64,000 nucleotides of DNA. Source: Pararhodobacter sp. (GTDB taxonomy: Bacteria > Pseudomonadota > Alphaproteobacteria > Rhodobacterales > Rhodobacteraceae). The translations under genes and the position numbers were made by a program. Below, piece after piece: positions 34,571 through 45,167 of the stretch. The notes under the pieces were generated by a model. The model did not search any database. It saw only the letters and a list, made by a program, of their open reading frames with translations, and was not told the origin of the DNA. Position 1 is the first letter of the stretch, and the number at the start of each line of letters is the position of its first letter. The DNA lies in NCBI GenBank assembly GCA_020832665.1, contig JAFIEG010000002.1, positions 34,502 to 98,501 on the forward strand, read 5' to 3'.

Positions 34571-36085
34571 ATGAGCAGCGGCGACAACCCCTTCGCGGAT
34601 GACGACGACGATCTGGACAAGACCGTCGTTCGCCCCGCGCAGCACTCGCCTGCCCCCCGTGCCGACACCGCCGAGCCCTCCTCTCGCGCTGCCGAGCCCG
34701 CTTCAACCCCGCAACCCGCCGTGTCGCCTGCGACCGCCGCGCCACCGCCGCGCGGCTCTGCAACCCCGGCGAGCAGCGCCCCTCCTCCGCCGAACGAACT
34801 GGCCCGCGACCCGCGATTGCTGGCGGGCTCCACCCCGTCGCGGCTGCTCGATGCCGCCGCCCCGATGCTGGCGCTGATCGTCGCCGCGCGCGATCTTCAG
34901 TCCCACCCCGATCCCGAGGGTTTGCTGGATGGCGCCATCGTCGAGATCCGCACTTTCGAGACCGAGGCGCTGGCCGCGGGCTATACGACCGAACAGATAC
35001 GCCTGGCCCGTTATGCACTGTGCGCAACCATGGATGATGTGGTGCTGGCCACGCCCTGGGGCGGACAGACCGCGTGGAACCATCGAGGGCTTGTTTCAAC
35101 CATCCACCGCGAGACGATGAGCGGCGAACGGTTTTACGCGCTTCTCGACACACTGACCGCCAAGCCCGAGGAACACCGCGAAGAGCTGTTGCTTTTCTAT
35201 GCCTGCCTGTCGCTGGGATTCGAGGGCAAGTACCGGATCATGCCACGCGGCGCGACTGAACTGAGCCGCGTGCGTTCACGCCTTTACCGGCTGATTGTGC
35301 AGAATGCCGAGCCGGTCTTGGGGCCGTTGTCACCGGCAGGGGCGGGGCGGGGCGCGGCCTGGCGCCCGCCCGGCAGCGTCACGCCCTACTGGGTGCCGGT
35401 TCTGGTGGCGGCGCTGCTGCTGGTCGGGATGTTCATTCTGTGGCAACGCGAGATCGACCGCGCGCAGGCCGCCGTTCTGGGCATTGAGTGGCAGTTTTCG
35501 ACCGAGTTGGAACGCACCGCCGTCTCCGCGCCGCCACCACAGCCCGAGCCCGTTGAGCCCGCACCCGAGCCCGAGCCCGTTTCCAGCCCCTTTGACCGCG
35601 TGAGCGCCGCCTTGTCGGCCGAGATCGCTCAGGGCAACGTCGAGGTTCTGGAACTGCCCGCAGGCGTGACCGTGCGCATCATCGCCCCCGATCAGTTCGC
35701 CAGCGGCGCGGCCACCGCCTCGGCCAGCCTGAGCGCGCTGGCCGGGCGCATCGGCTCGGTACTGGATGGCGAGGAAGGCGATATCGCGGTGATTGGACAT
35801 TCCGATTCGATCCCCATGCGCGCCAACGCCAGTTTCGCCGATAACGAAGAGCTTTCGCGCGCCCGCGCCGAAGCCGCCGCCGGGCAGATCCGCCCGCGAC
35901 TGCTCAATCCCGGCAGGGTCCGGGTCGAGGGGCTGGGCCCGCAGGCTCCCATCGCCGACAACGCCAACCCCGAGGGGCGCGCCCGCAACCGCAGGATCGA
36001 GGTGATCCTGCTGGAACCGGGTGCAAGCTTCGCGCGCGCCATCGAGGCGATCATCGACGACTCGGCCATCTGGAGGCAGCGTTGA
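34571..36085 (+). CDS. tssL: T6SS membrane subunit TssL with C-terminal OmpA-like domain
   Basis: A 504-residue fused TssL. Order: an acidic N-terminus (ADDDDDLDKTVVRP, Thr18), a Pro/Ala-rich linker to about residue 75, the IcmH/DotU cytoplasmic domain (RYALCATMDDVVLATPWGG; FYACLSLGFEGKYRI), one membrane anchor near residue 275-297, a Pro/Glu-rich periplasmic linker and an OmpA/peptidoglycan-binding domain (IGHSDSIPMR; NRRIEVILLE). The acidic Thr motif resembles the Agrobacterium TssL site phosphorylated by PpkA and bound by Fha. The stop overlaps the tssM ATG. Confidence 0.96.
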   Translation: MSSGDNPFADDDDDLDKTVVRPAQHSPAPRADTAEPSSRAAEPASTPQPAVSPATAAPPPRGSATPASSAPPPPNELARDPRLLAGSTPSRLLDAAAPMLALIVAARDLQSHPDPEGLLDGAIVEIRTFETEALAAGYTTEQIRLARYALCATMDDVVLATPWGGQTAWNHRGLVSTIHRETMSGERFYALLDTLTAKPEEHREELLLFYACLSLGFEGKYRIMPRGATELSRVRSRLYRLIVQNAEPVLGPLSPAGAGRGAAWRPPGSVTPYWVPVLVAALLLVGMFILWQREIDRAQAAVLGIEWQFSTELERTAVSAPPPQPEPVEPAPEPEPVSSPFDRVSAALSAEIAQGNVEVLELPAGVTVRIIAPDQFASGAATASASLSALAGRIGSVLDGEEGDIAVIGHSDSIPMRANASFADNEELSRARAEAAAGQIRPRLLNPGRVRVEGLGPQAPIADNANPEGRARNRRIEVILLEPGASFARAIEAIIDDSAIWRQR

Positions 36086-39000
36086 TGGGCGGTTTCTTTC
36101 GTGCACTGTTTTCATGGTGGTTTCTGGGGCTGCTGCTCACCCTGATCCTGTGCGCACTGATCTGGATCTTCGGGCCGCGCCTGGCATTTGACGATACGCG
36201 GCTGCTGGCCTCCGAGGTGGCGAGGCTCATCGTGATCATCGTGCTTCTGGTGATCTGGGGCATCCTCAGCCGGGTCGGCGCCACCCGCAAGGCCGCGACC
36301 AACGAGGCGGCACCGCCAGCCGGTGACCAGGCCAAACCCGCCGCGGCCGCTGCCAGGGCTGACGCCGAAAGCCGCGGCCCCAACCCCGAGGAAAAGCGCG
36401 CCATTGAGCGCGAGCGCAGTGCCATGCGCCGGCGCGTGGCCGAAACCATGCGCACCCTGCGCCGATCAACCAGCGGGTTGGGGCTGGGCGGGCGCTGGCG
36501 ATACCAGTTGCCCTGGTATCTTGTGATGGGCGAAAGAGGGGTGGGGAAATCGGCCCTGCTCGCCAGTTCCGGACTTACCTTCCCGTTGGGCGAACCAGGC
36601 GCGCTGCCCGACGATGTCGAGCGTGAGACCGTCTGGGCCGAGCGCGTGGGCCTTTGGCTGACCGATGACATGGTTTTCGCCGAGCCCCCGGGTGATCTGC
36701 TGGAAGATGCTGAATCCCAGACGGTCGCCGCCGGGGCCTGGGCTGCGTTCCTTGAGGTGATCCGCCGCAACCGGCCGCGACAACCGCTCAACGGAATTGT
36801 CCTGACCCTCGCCCTGCCCGAGCTTCTGCACTCCACCCCTGACGAACTGCGCGAACACGCAAAGCGCCTTCGCAACCGCCTGCGCGAGGCCAGCACCACG
36901 TCCGGCGCAACGCTGCCGATCTATGTGGTGTTCAGCCAGGCAGACCGGATCGCCGGGTTTGACGAATTCTTTGACGAAACGCCCCCCGAAGACCGCGCAC
37001 AGGTGCTGGGCATCACCCTGCCCACCCCGCGCGAAGGTGGCGGCAACCCGCTGGCTGCGCTTGACCCGGAACTGGATGCGCTGATCGAAAGCCTGAACCG
37101 GCGGGTGCTGGAGCGGCTGCACCGCGAGCCCGACATCACCCGGCGCGGCCTGGCTTTCGGGTTTCCGCAGCAACTGGCCATGGCGCGGGCGCCGCTTCGT
37201 ACATTCCTGGACACCCTGTTCCGCACCAGCCGCTACGAAACCCAGCCACTGGTGCGCGGGATCTATTTCACCTCGGCCGAGCAATCCGGCCCGCCGGTGG
37301 ATCTGCTTCGCAACGCCATCACTGCGCCGGTCCCAGCCGCGGCGGGAGAGCGCAGCCCGGGCGGCGGCATCGGGCGGCGCAGCTATTTCATTGCTGATTT
37401 GCTGCGCCGCATCTTGCCGGGCGATTCAGATACAGTGGGGCTGGACCCACGGTTCGAGCGCCGTCGCCGGGCACGCATGACGGGCGTGATGCTGGCTTGC
37501 AGCGCGGTGGTGCTGAGCCTTGGTCTGGCATGGTACTGGAACCACAGCGACACGCTGGCGCTGCTGGATCGAAGCAATCGCAGCATGGCCGAGGCCAACC
37601 AGCTGACCCGTGCGCTGGGACAGTTGGCCGATGAAACCGGGGTGTTCGACAGGCCGCAGTTCAGCGGCGTCAACATGTCGCTGAGCGTACTGCGCGACAA
37701 TCGCGATCAGCTTGCCCGCACGGTTGCCGAACGGCCTTGGCGCACCATGCTTGGCCTGTATCGCGGGCAAGACATCGCCTTGGTTGGCGCCAATGCCTAT
37801 GAGCTTGCACTGAAGCACCAGTTCCTGCCCTTCGTAATGCTGCATCTCGAGCAGCGCCTGGCTGAACGCGAGCTTCCCGATGGCCAGCTATACGGGTTGT
37901 TGCGCAGCTATCTTATGCTCGGCGACCAGGGGCCCTACGATGCCGATACCATCGTCGAGAACCTGCGCGCGGACTGGAACGAGGTGCTCGCCGGGCGTGA
38001 CCGGCTTGAGCTTCGCCAAGCGCTTGAGGGCCATCTGGAAGCGCTTGTGCGTCTGCGCGTCACCCCGCCCGACCTGAACGAGGATATCGTCGAGTTTGCG
38101 CGTGACCGACTGGCCGAACAACCGCGCGGCGAGCGCGGGATGGATCTGCTTCAGGCCCTTCCTGAAATCAGGCGGCTGCCCGGGGTCCGCCCGGCCGATA
38201 TCGGCGGGCCGATGACCCAGCGGGTATTGGCCCGGCGTTCGGGGCAGTCGCTGCAAGAAGCCGTGCCCGGCGTCTTTACCGAGCGGGGATTCCGCCGCGT
38301 CGGCAAACCCGCCGTGGATCGCATCGCACTGGCGCTGGCGCGTGACGGCTGGGTGATGGGCCTGCCCGACGATGCGCCGGCCATCGCAATCGAAACCATC
38401 GATATCCGCGAGGAAATTCTGCAGGTCTATGCTGAACGCTATGCGCGCGCTTGGGAATCGTTGCTGGCCGACCTTTCCATTCGCCCCTTCGACGCGGTCG
38501 AGCAAGCTGCCGACAATCTGAGCATCCTGGGCGGCAGTGCCTCGCCCTTGCGGCGAATTTATGTGGCAGCCGCGGCAGAGACCGACCTGATCGGCGGGGC
38601 CGATTCCGCCGCCGCCGAGTCAGAGAATGGCCCCGACCCGCGCGCCGCGCTGGCCGCTGCGGGGCAGCTATCGGCAAGCGCGGCATCGATGGCGCGCACC
38701 ATAGGGGTGGGCTCGCAGGTTGCGCGCAGCCTTGGCCTTGAAGGTCAGGACGAGGATCTTCTGGCTGAGCGGTTGGTTACCGACCGTTTCGGCCCGCTGC
38801 GCGAACTGGTTGGCGACAATGGCGAGGGTCCCGAGATGTCGGCACTTCTCGACAGTTTCCGAGATGCTTCGCGCGAGTTCACGCGCCTGGTGCATGGCCC
38901 CGACCGTGAGGCAGCAATGCTGGCGCTGCTGGATGGCAGCAGCGCAAATGGCATCCCGATTCCGGCCGCTCTGGATCTTGCTGCCCAGTCGCTTCCCGAA

Positions 39001-39768
39001 ACGCTGCGCGAAACGGTAGCCGACCTTGCCCGTGATATCCGCTCGGTAGGGGCGCAGGGTGCGCAAGGGGTGATCGCCGAAAACTGGGCGCGCGAGGTCG
39101 TGCCGATGTGCACCGCGATGACTTCGGGGCGCTTTCCATTCGAACCCCGGAGCGAGGAGCACATCTCGACCGAAGATTTCGTCACGCTTTTCGGCCCCGG
39201 CGGCTTGCTGGACGAGTTCTATTCCGAACGTCTGGACGGCCTGATTGATCGGCGGCAATCACCATGGCGCTGGCGGCAGGGCCGGGCCGATGATCTGGGT
39301 TTCGCCGCCGATACGCCGCGCTATTTCGAGCGTGTCGACGCCATGCGCCGCGTCCTGTTCCCCAATGGCGCGGCGGTGCCGACCATCCGCTTTCAGATTC
39401 GCCCGCAAAGGCTTGATGCTGCCGCCGACCGCGTGACGTTTCAGATAGGTGATGAACGGCTGCAATATTCGCATGGCGTACGCGAATACCAGAGCTTCGA
39501 ATGGGAAGCCGCCGATGACGGACAGGTGCGGCTTCACCTGACCCCGCCCCTGCCCAATCAGGTGGACGGGATCAGGGAAACCGGGCCATGGTCCTTCTTC
39601 CGCCTTCTGGCACAGGCAGATCTGGTGCGCACCGATTCGCCCGACCGCTTCGACCTTCGCTTTCGGCTGGGCAACAGGGCGGTCTCGTTCGATCTGCTTG
39701 GCAGCAGCGTCGGCAATCCGTTCGGCGCCAACCTGTTCAGCGGGCTGCCCTGCCCGGGTTTCCTGTGA
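36085..39768 (+). CDS. tssM: T6SS membrane subunit TssM (IcmF)
   Basis: A 1227-residue IcmF-family protein. Two membrane segments lie at about residues 8-30 and 46-62, followed by a cytoplasmic NTPase-like domain with an intact Walker A GERGVGKS (149-156). A third membrane segment sits at about 464-484, then the large periplasmic part that contacts TssJ. The ATG at 36085 overlaps the tssL stop; a TTG one codon upstream is less likely. The intact Walker A is worth noting since some TssM proteins have lost it. Confidence 0.96.
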   Translation: MGGFFRALFSWWFLGLLLTLILCALIWIFGPRLAFDDTRLLASEVARLIVIIVLLVIWGILSRVGATRKAATNEAAPPAGDQAKPAAAAARADAESRGPNPEEKRAIERERSAMRRRVAETMRTLRRSTSGLGLGGRWRYQLPWYLVMGERGVGKSALLASSGLTFPLGEPGALPDDVERETVWAERVGLWLTDDMVFAEPPGDLLEDAESQTVAAGAWAAFLEVIRRNRPRQPLNGIVLTLALPELLHSTPDELREHAKRLRNRLREASTTSGATLPIYVVFSQADRIAGFDEFFDETPPEDRAQVLGITLPTPREGGGNPLAALDPELDALIESLNRRVLERLHREPDITRRGLAFGFPQQLAMARAPLRTFLDTLFRTSRYETQPLVRGIYFTSAEQSGPPVDLLRNAITAPVPAAAGERSPGGGIGRRSYFIADLLRRILPGDSDTVGLDPRFERRRRARMTGVMLACSAVVLSLGLAWYWNHSDTLALLDRSNRSMAEANQLTRALGQLADETGVFDRPQFSGVNMSLSVLRDNRDQLARTVAERPWRTMLGLYRGQDIALVGANAYELALKHQFLPFVMLHLEQRLAERELPDGQLYGLLRSYLMLGDQGPYDADTIVENLRADWNEVLAGRDRLELRQALEGHLEALVRLRVTPPDLNEDIVEFARDRLAEQPRGERGMDLLQALPEIRRLPGVRPADIGGPMTQRVLARRSGQSLQEAVPGVFTERGFRRVGKPAVDRIALALARDGWVMGLPDDAPAIAIETIDIREEILQVYAERYARAWESLLADLSIRPFDAVEQAADNLSILGGSASPLRRIYVAAAAETDLIGGADSAAAESENGPDPRAALAAAGQLSASAASMARTIGVGSQVARSLGLEGQDEDLLAERLVTDRFGPLRELVGDNGEGPEMSALLDSFRDASREFTRLVHGPDREAAMLALLDGSSANGIPIPAALDLAAQSLPETLRETVADLARDIRSVGAQGAQGVIAENWAREVVPMCTAMTSGRFPFEPRSEEHISTEDFVTLFGPGGLLDEFYSERLDGLIDRRQSPWRWRQGRADDLGFAADTPRYFERVDAMRRVLFPNGAAVPTIRFQIRPQRLDAAADRVTFQIGDERLQYSHGVREYQSFEWEAADDGQVRLHLTPPLPNQVDGIRETGPWSFFRLLAQADLVRTDSPDRFDLRFRLGNRAVSFDLLGSSVGNPFGANLFSGLPCPGFL

Positions 39769-39786
39769 TTGCGGACGGGAGAGGGC

Positions 39787-41742
39787 ATGTCACTTGACGG
39801 CACCTTACCGGAAAGCATCGGCCCCTATCAGGTGACCAGGGTGCTGGGGCGTGGCGCGATGAGCGTGGTCTATCACGGCAGCCCGGCGCATCCTGATGGC
39901 CTGCCGGCCGCCATCAAGCTGTTGCTGGTGGACACGCTGGCCGACGGCGAACGGCCCGGCGCCATCGCCCGTTTCCGGCGCGAGGCGCAGCTTTGCCGGC
40001 AAATGGACCATCCCAACGTCGTGCGGGTATTCGACACGGGCGATTACCGCGGAAACCCGTTTCTGGCCATGGAATTACTCGACGGGCAGTCCCTGGCCGA
40101 GGTGCTGCGCGGGCCGCGCATGGCGCCACCGCAGGCGGTGGAGTTGGTGATCGAGTTGCTCGACGCGCTGGCGCATGCCCATGCCAATCAGATCATCCAC
40201 CGCGACATCAAGCCCGCCAATATGATCCTGCGCGGCGACGGGCATCTGACACTGGTGGATTTCGGTATCGCAAGGCAGGGCGGGTCCGACATCACACAGC
40301 TTGGCGACATGCTGGGCTCTCCTGCCTACATGGCGCCCGAGCAGATTGCAGGCGCGGCCATCGACCATCGTGCCGATCTATTTTCTGCCGGGGTGGTGCT
40401 TTACGGGCTGATCACCCGCCAGCGCCCGTTTTCCGGCACGGTGGCCAGCGTTATGCAGGCAATCCTGAACGATCCGGCGCTGCCACCCTCGCATCACGAC
40501 CCGGGCTTGCCACCGGTCATCGACCGGCTGATGGAGCGCGCACTTGCCAAGGAGCCCGATCACCGCTTCCAGTCGGCTCAGGAATTCGCCACCGCGCTGC
40601 GCGGTGTATTGCCGCAACTGGCCGCCGGCACCGCCGCGCCGCCTGCCCCCGCCTCTGACACCGCCAAAGGACCGGGCGCCGAGACCCTGCGCGCCCAGTT
40701 CGCACCGCGTCTGGCGCGCGCCCATGCCGCGGCGGGCGAAACCGTTCTCGCCGAGCAGGACATCATCTGGCTGGAGCGCGCCGAGCGCGAATGGGCGACG
40801 GACGATCTTGCGGTCAAGGCCGCGCTCGAGACACTGCTGGAGGACTGGCCCGGGGCGCTGTCGCGGCTGAGCTCGGTCATCGTGGATACCGCCCCGCTGC
40901 CCGATGCCCGTCGCGACCTGCGCGAAGACTGGATGGTGCTGGTCCGCCTGGCCGGGGTCAGCATGCGGCTGCTCAACAGGCTGGGCCATACATCGCTGGC
41001 GCGCTCGCATCACCGGCGGCTCAGCGACGAGTTGTCCGAACCCTTCATCGTCTATGTGGACAGCGTGGCCAAGCTTCTGGCCCAATCCGAAAACCCCGAT
41101 CTGGACCGCCTGTCGATGGGGCTGTTCCGGCTGGACGTGCTGGAAATGGCCCTCGAGGCAATATCAGCCCATGCCGAGTTGCGCCTGGCGCAGAAGACCC
41201 GGATGCTGGTGGCGATCCAGGCAATGCGCAAGGTCAACGAATCCGTCGCAACCTATACCCGCACGCGCGACATGATCGCGCGCTTCGACGTGGCACTGAT
41301 CATGTCCGAGATCGAAGCACTGATCTCCATCGCCGGGCGGCTGACCGATGAAAGCGGCACCCCTGCCGGCCGCCAGCTTGGTGAAACCGCGCAGGGCGTG
41401 ATCCGGGATTTCATTGGCGGAGCCGAGGAACTGGCGCAACTGATCATCGAGGAGCTGCGCGAGATGGACCCGGCAGGCGAATTGCGGGTGTTCTCGGCCA
41501 AGCTGGGCCAGATGCGCGCGCTTTATCACTTTGCCGCTCGCCTGCCCGGCCAGCAGCACCGGGCGCAGATGGGGCGGCTGGCCGGCGCCATGCACGACCA
41601 GGTGGACGGCCTGGCCCGGCACCTAATGGCCACGCCGAAAACCGACGATGCGCTGTCCGAAATCTACGAACTGGCCGATGGGGTCGGCTGGCAGGCACTT
41701 GCCGCCGAGATACTGCGCCACCTGCAGGCACACTCCGGCTGA
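39787..41742 (+). CDS. ppkA: T6SS serine/threonine protein kinase PpkA
   Basis: A 651-residue protein with an N-terminal Hanks-type kinase domain (about residues 13-285): glycine loop GRGAMSVVY (21-29), Lys44, HRDIKPAN (138-145, catalytic Asp140), DFG (158-160) and APE (183-185). The C-terminal 350 residues are mostly helical and I see no membrane segment or von Willebrand domain, unlike the membrane-bound Pseudomonas PpkA. It should phosphorylate a T6SS threonine, probably on TssL or Fha. The ATG follows a gggagagg site 19 bases after tssM. Confidence 0.93.
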   Translation: MSLDGTLPESIGPYQVTRVLGRGAMSVVYHGSPAHPDGLPAAIKLLLVDTLADGERPGAIARFRREAQLCRQMDHPNVVRVFDTGDYRGNPFLAMELLDGQSLAEVLRGPRMAPPQAVELVIELLDALAHAHANQIIHRDIKPANMILRGDGHLTLVDFGIARQGGSDITQLGDMLGSPAYMAPEQIAGAAIDHRADLFSAGVVLYGLITRQRPFSGTVASVMQAILNDPALPPSHHDPGLPPVIDRLMERALAKEPDHRFQSAQEFATALRGVLPQLAAGTAAPPAPASDTAKGPGAETLRAQFAPRLARAHAAAGETVLAEQDIIWLERAEREWATDDLAVKAALETLLEDWPGALSRLSSVIVDTAPLPDARRDLREDWMVLVRLAGVSMRLLNRLGHTSLARSHHRRLSDELSEPFIVYVDSVAKLLAQSENPDLDRLSMGLFRLDVLEMALEAISAHAELRLAQKTRMLVAIQAMRKVNESVATYTRTRDMIARFDVALIMSEIEALISIAGRLTDESGTPAGRQLGETAQGVIRDFIGGAEELAQLIIEELREMDPAGELRVFSAKLGQMRALYHFAARLPGQQHRAQMGRLAGAMHDQVDGLARHLMATPKTDDALSEIYELADGVGWQALAAEILRHLQAHSG

Positions 41743-41937
41743 ACACCCTCACCGAAGCCCGCGTGGCCGAGCAGGACCGCCAGCCGGGTAGCGCCGTCTA
41801 AGGCAGGATAAACGAAGTGTTATTTCTTTTTTTCGATAGAAAACTATGTTACCAAAATCAGGTTTCCCAATGAAATAAAAAGCTGTCAGAATGACCACTG
41901 GCACAAACACATGAAACCGTTCTGAGTATTCCGAAAC
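41743..41937 (+). promoter_or_regulatory. AT-rich promoter region for the tssA-tssG operon
   Basis: A 195-base AT-rich gap (TTATTTCTTTTTTTCGATAG near 41820) in otherwise GC-rich DNA, directly before tssA. It most likely holds the promoter of the tssA-tssG transcript. I cannot define the boxes. Confidence 0.5.
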
Positions 41938-43062
41938 ATGGCATCAGAGCCGACGATAGACATCGACACACTGCTGCATCCGATCGAAGGGGAAAACCCT
42001 GCCGGTTCGGATATAAGGGAAGATGTAAGCCCGGGTTCGCTCTATTATCAACTCAAGGATGCCCGTTCCGCGGCCCGTGCGGCCGAACGGGCGGGTGACC
42101 CGGATGATGATTCTCAAGCGCTGTTGCCGGAATGGCGGCTTGTACTCGACCTTGCCCCCCAGGTGCTTGCCGAACACACCAAGGATCTGGAAGTCGCGGC
42201 ATGGCTGATCGAGGCACTCTTGCGAGCATACGGCTTTGCCGGACTCAGGGACGGGTTCGTACTAGCCCGCGGGCTTGTTGAGAACTTCTGGGACGGACTG
42301 TACCCGCTGCCCGATGAAGACGGCATCGAAACCCGTGTGGCACCCTTTTCCGGCCTCAACGGCGAGGGGGGCGACGGCACGCTGATCATGCCGATCCGCA
42401 TGATTCCCCTGTCCGAGGGTGAACCGCGCTTTGCCTCCTGGCAGTATGAACAGGCGCTTGAAGTCCAGCAGATCACCGATGAGGAAAAGCGCCAGCGCCG
42501 CCTTGACGAAGGCGCGATGACGCTTGACCAGATCGAGGGCAGCCTGAACGGATGCCGCCCGCAGTTCTTCGCGGACCTGCTGGCCGATTGCGACGCCGCG
42601 ATCGAGGCTTTCGCCGAGATGTCGTCGGCATTTGATGCAGCGGCCGGACATGACGCACCGCCCACCAGCACCATCCGCAACCGTCTGACTGCGGTGCGGG
42701 GCATCATCGTCACGCTGACCGAAGGGCGGATGCCGATCGAGGACACGACGGCCGAGGACGCCGGAGCCGAAACAGAAGGGACGGAAGGCGGCGGCGCGAC
42801 CGCCGCGACAGCCGGAACTGCGGCACCGGCAGGTAAGATCACCAACCGTGATCAGGCATTTGACGCGCTGCGCAAGGTGGCGGATTATTTCCGCACCTAC
42901 GAACCCCAGGCACCGACAGCCTTTGTCATCGACGAACTGGTGCGTCGCGGACGACTTTCCTTTGCCGATCTGATGGCCGAACTCGTCGAGGACCCCGAGG
43001 CACGCAAGCGTATGCTCATCGCCGCGGGGATGAAGCCGCCGGAACCGCAGGACGAATATTAA
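41938..43062 (+). CDS. tssA: T6SS assembly protein TssA
   Basis: A 374-residue protein with the ImpA-related N-terminal domain: LLHPIEGENPAGSDIRED, then DLEVAAWLIEALLRAYGFAGLRDG. An Ala/Gly-rich linker near residues 275-298 leads to a short C-terminal helical domain (AFDALRKVADYFRTYEP). TssA caps and primes sheath and tube polymerisation from the baseplate. The short C-terminus indicates the small TssA type. tssB starts 79 bases later. Confidence 0.93.
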   Translation: MASEPTIDIDTLLHPIEGENPAGSDIREDVSPGSLYYQLKDARSAARAAERAGDPDDDSQALLPEWRLVLDLAPQVLAEHTKDLEVAAWLIEALLRAYGFAGLRDGFVLARGLVENFWDGLYPLPDEDGIETRVAPFSGLNGEGGDGTLIMPIRMIPLSEGEPRFASWQYEQALEVQQITDEEKRQRRLDEGAMTLDQIEGSLNGCRPQFFADLLADCDAAIEAFAEMSSAFDAAAGHDAPPTSTIRNRLTAVRGIIVTLTEGRMPIEDTTAEDAGAETEGTEGGGATAATAGTAAPAGKITNRDQAFDALRKVADYFRTYEPQAPTAFVIDELVRRGRLSFADLMAELVEDPEARKRMLIAAGMKPPEPQDEY

Positions 43063-43141
43063 TGAAGCCAACCCCAGCGCAGCCCGGTGTGGCCGAAACA
43101 GGCGATAACCATCTTGCGGATACTACAAGGGAGATAACACA

Positions 43142-43660
43142 ATGAGCGTGCACGACAAACTCAATCGCGTGAGAAAGCCGCGCGTTCACATCAGCTATGA
43201 TGTGGAAACGGAAGGAGCGGTGGTCCAGAAGGAACTGCCCTTCGTCATCGGCGTCATGGGGGATTTTTCCGGCGATCCGACCGAACCTCTGAAGCCCCTG
43301 CGGGAGCGGAAGTTCATCCAGATCGATCGTGACAATTTCAATGACGTTTTCGCCCGCATGACGCCGGGGCTGAACCTGAAGGTGAACAACACCCTGGCCG
43401 ATGACGGCTCGGAGATGGCCCTGGACCTGAAATTCCGCTCGATCGAAGATTTCGAGCCTGAAAAGGTCGTCGATCAGGTCGAGCCATTGCGCAAGCTCAA
43501 GGAGGCACGCAACAAGCTGCGCGACCTGATGTCGAAGGCGGACCGTTCCGAAGACCTTGAGGAACTGCTCGAACAGGTCCTGCAAAACACCGAACAGCTT
43601 GAAGAGCTTTCAAAGTCGCTAGGCGGCGGTGAGGGCGAAGAACCGGAGGTTAAGGAATGA
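43142..43660 (+). CDS. tssB: T6SS contractile sheath small subunit TssB (VipA)
   Basis: A 172-residue TssB of normal size with the conserved [19 protein letters not shown] start, [14 protein letters not shown], and a helical C-terminus ([21 protein letters not shown]). It pairs with TssC to build the contractile sheath and presents the tail region for ClpV recycling. An agggag ribosome site precedes the ATG. The stop overlaps the tssC ATG by four bases. Confidence 0.97.
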   Translation: MSVHDKLNRVRKPRVHISYDVETEGAVVQKELPFVIGVMGDFSGDPTEPLKPLRERKFIQIDRDNFNDVFARMTPGLNLKVNNTLADDGSEMALDLKFRSIEDFEPEKVVDQVEPLRKLKEARNKLRDLMSKADRSEDLEELLEQVLQNTEQLEELSKSLGGGEGEEPEVKE

Positions 43661-45156
43661 GCGCAGAAACCGAAGGTCAGGCGGCCGGCGCGGCTGCCGA
43701 GACACAGGAAGCAACGGTCAGCCTGCTCGATCAGGCAATCGGCGCAACCAAGCAAACCGAGCCCGACCGTACCAAGGAACTGCTCAAGACGCTGACCGAA
43801 GAGGCGCTGTCTGGAACCGTTACCTTTGACAAGAACCTGACGGTGACGTTCAACAAGGCAATCGAGGCGCTGGACGCCAAGATTTCGCGCCAGCTCAACG
43901 AGGTCATGCATCACCCGAAATTCCAGAAGCTGGAAGGCACATGGCGGGGGCTGCACTACCTGGTTATGAACTCGGAAACCGGCTCAACCCTGAAGATCCG
44001 GGTGATCAACGCGGGCAAGAAGGAACTGGCCAAGGACCTTTCCAAGGCCGTCGAGTTCGATCAGAGCCAGCTGTTCAAGAAGATCTACGAGAACGAATTC
44101 GGCACCCCTGGCGGCGAGCCATACGGGGCGCTGGTGGGCGACTACGAGTTCACCAACCATCCCGAAGATGTCGAGATGCTCTCCAACATCTCGAATGTGG
44201 CGGCGGCGGCATTTGCGCCGTTCATCGCTGCAGCGGGGCCGGGGATGTTCGGATTTGAAAGCCATACCGAACTGTCGAAACCTCGTGACATGGAGAAGAT
44301 CTTCGAGTCTGTCGAGTATGCCAAGTGGCGTGGCTTCCGCGAAAGCGAGGATGCGCGTTTCGTAACCCTGGCCATGCCGCGGGTGCTGGCACGTGTGCCC
44401 TATGGCGCAGCGACCAAGCAGGTGGAGGCCTTCGCCTATGAAGAAGCCCCCGCCGACCCGGTAACCGGTGCTGCCAAGCCCATGAAGCACGAAGACTACT
44501 GCTGGATGAACGCGGCCTTCGTACTGGCCGGGCGGCTGACCGATGCTTTCGCCCAGCATGGCTGGTGCACCGCCATCCGCGGCGCCGAGGGGGGCGGCAA
44601 GGTTTCCAATCTTCCCAGCCACACCTTTGTCAGCGATGACGGCGACCCCGATCAGCAGTGCCCCACCGAAATCGGCATCACCGACCGGCGCGAGGCCGAG
44701 TTGTCCAAGCTGGGCTTCCTGCCGCTGTGCCACTACAAGAACACCGACTATGCGGCATTCTTCGGGGCGCAGACCACGCAAAAGCCAAAGGTCTATGACC
44801 GCCCGGAAGCCACGGCAAACGCCGCCATTTCGGCGCGGCTGCCCTATATCATGGCCAGCTCGCGCTTTGCGCATTACCTGAAGATCATGGCGCGCGACAA
44901 GATCGGCTCGTTCATGGAGGCTGGCGACTGCGAAGAGTGGCTGAACCGCTGGATCAACAACTATGTCAACGGCAATCCTGGTGCCAGCGCCGACATGAAG
45001 GCGAAGTATCCGCTGGCAGAAGCCCAGGTGACGGTCAAGGAAGTTCCCGGCGCGCCGGGCTCCTACCAGGCGGTTGCCTGGATGCGCCCCTGGCTGCAAA
45101 TGGAGGAACTGACAACTTCCATGCGCATGGTAGCCCGGATTCCGAAGGCATCCTGA
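43657..45156 (+). CDS. tssC: T6SS contractile sheath large subunit TssC (VipB)
   Basis: A 499-residue canonical TssC. Diagnostic blocks: [63 protein letters not shown] and the C-terminal [17 protein letters not shown]. It forms the sheath with TssB. It is followed by a strong hairpin and then a second TssC-like gene. Confidence 0.97.
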   Translation: MSAETEGQAAGAAAETQEATVSLLDQAIGATKQTEPDRTKELLKTLTEEALSGTVTFDKNLTVTFNKAIEALDAKISRQLNEVMHHPKFQKLEGTWRGLHYLVMNSETGSTLKIRVINAGKKELAKDLSKAVEFDQSQLFKKIYENEFGTPGGEPYGALVGDYEFTNHPEDVEMLSNISNVAAAAFAPFIAAAGPGMFGFESHTELSKPRDMEKIFESVEYAKWRGFRESEDARFVTLAMPRVLARVPYGAATKQVEAFAYEEAPADPVTGAAKPMKHEDYCWMNAAFVLAGRLTDAFAQHGWCTAIRGAEGGGKVSNLPSHTFVSDDGDPDQQCPTEIGITDRREAELSKLGFLPLCHYKNTDYAAFFGAQTTQKPKVYDRPEATANAAISARLPYIMASSRFAHYLKIMARDKIGSFMEAGDCEEWLNRWINNYVNGNPGASADMKAKYPLAEAQVTVKEVPGAPGSYQAVAWMRPWLQMEELTTSMRMVARIPKAS

Positions 45157-45167
45157 CCCCTGACACC

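Noticed and set aside
41899..41916. Possible sigma-54 promoter before tssA (TGGCAC at the -24 position).
   Set aside because: The -12 element lacks the essential GC at the required spacing (reads ATGAA), and no sigma-54 activator gene is in the window.
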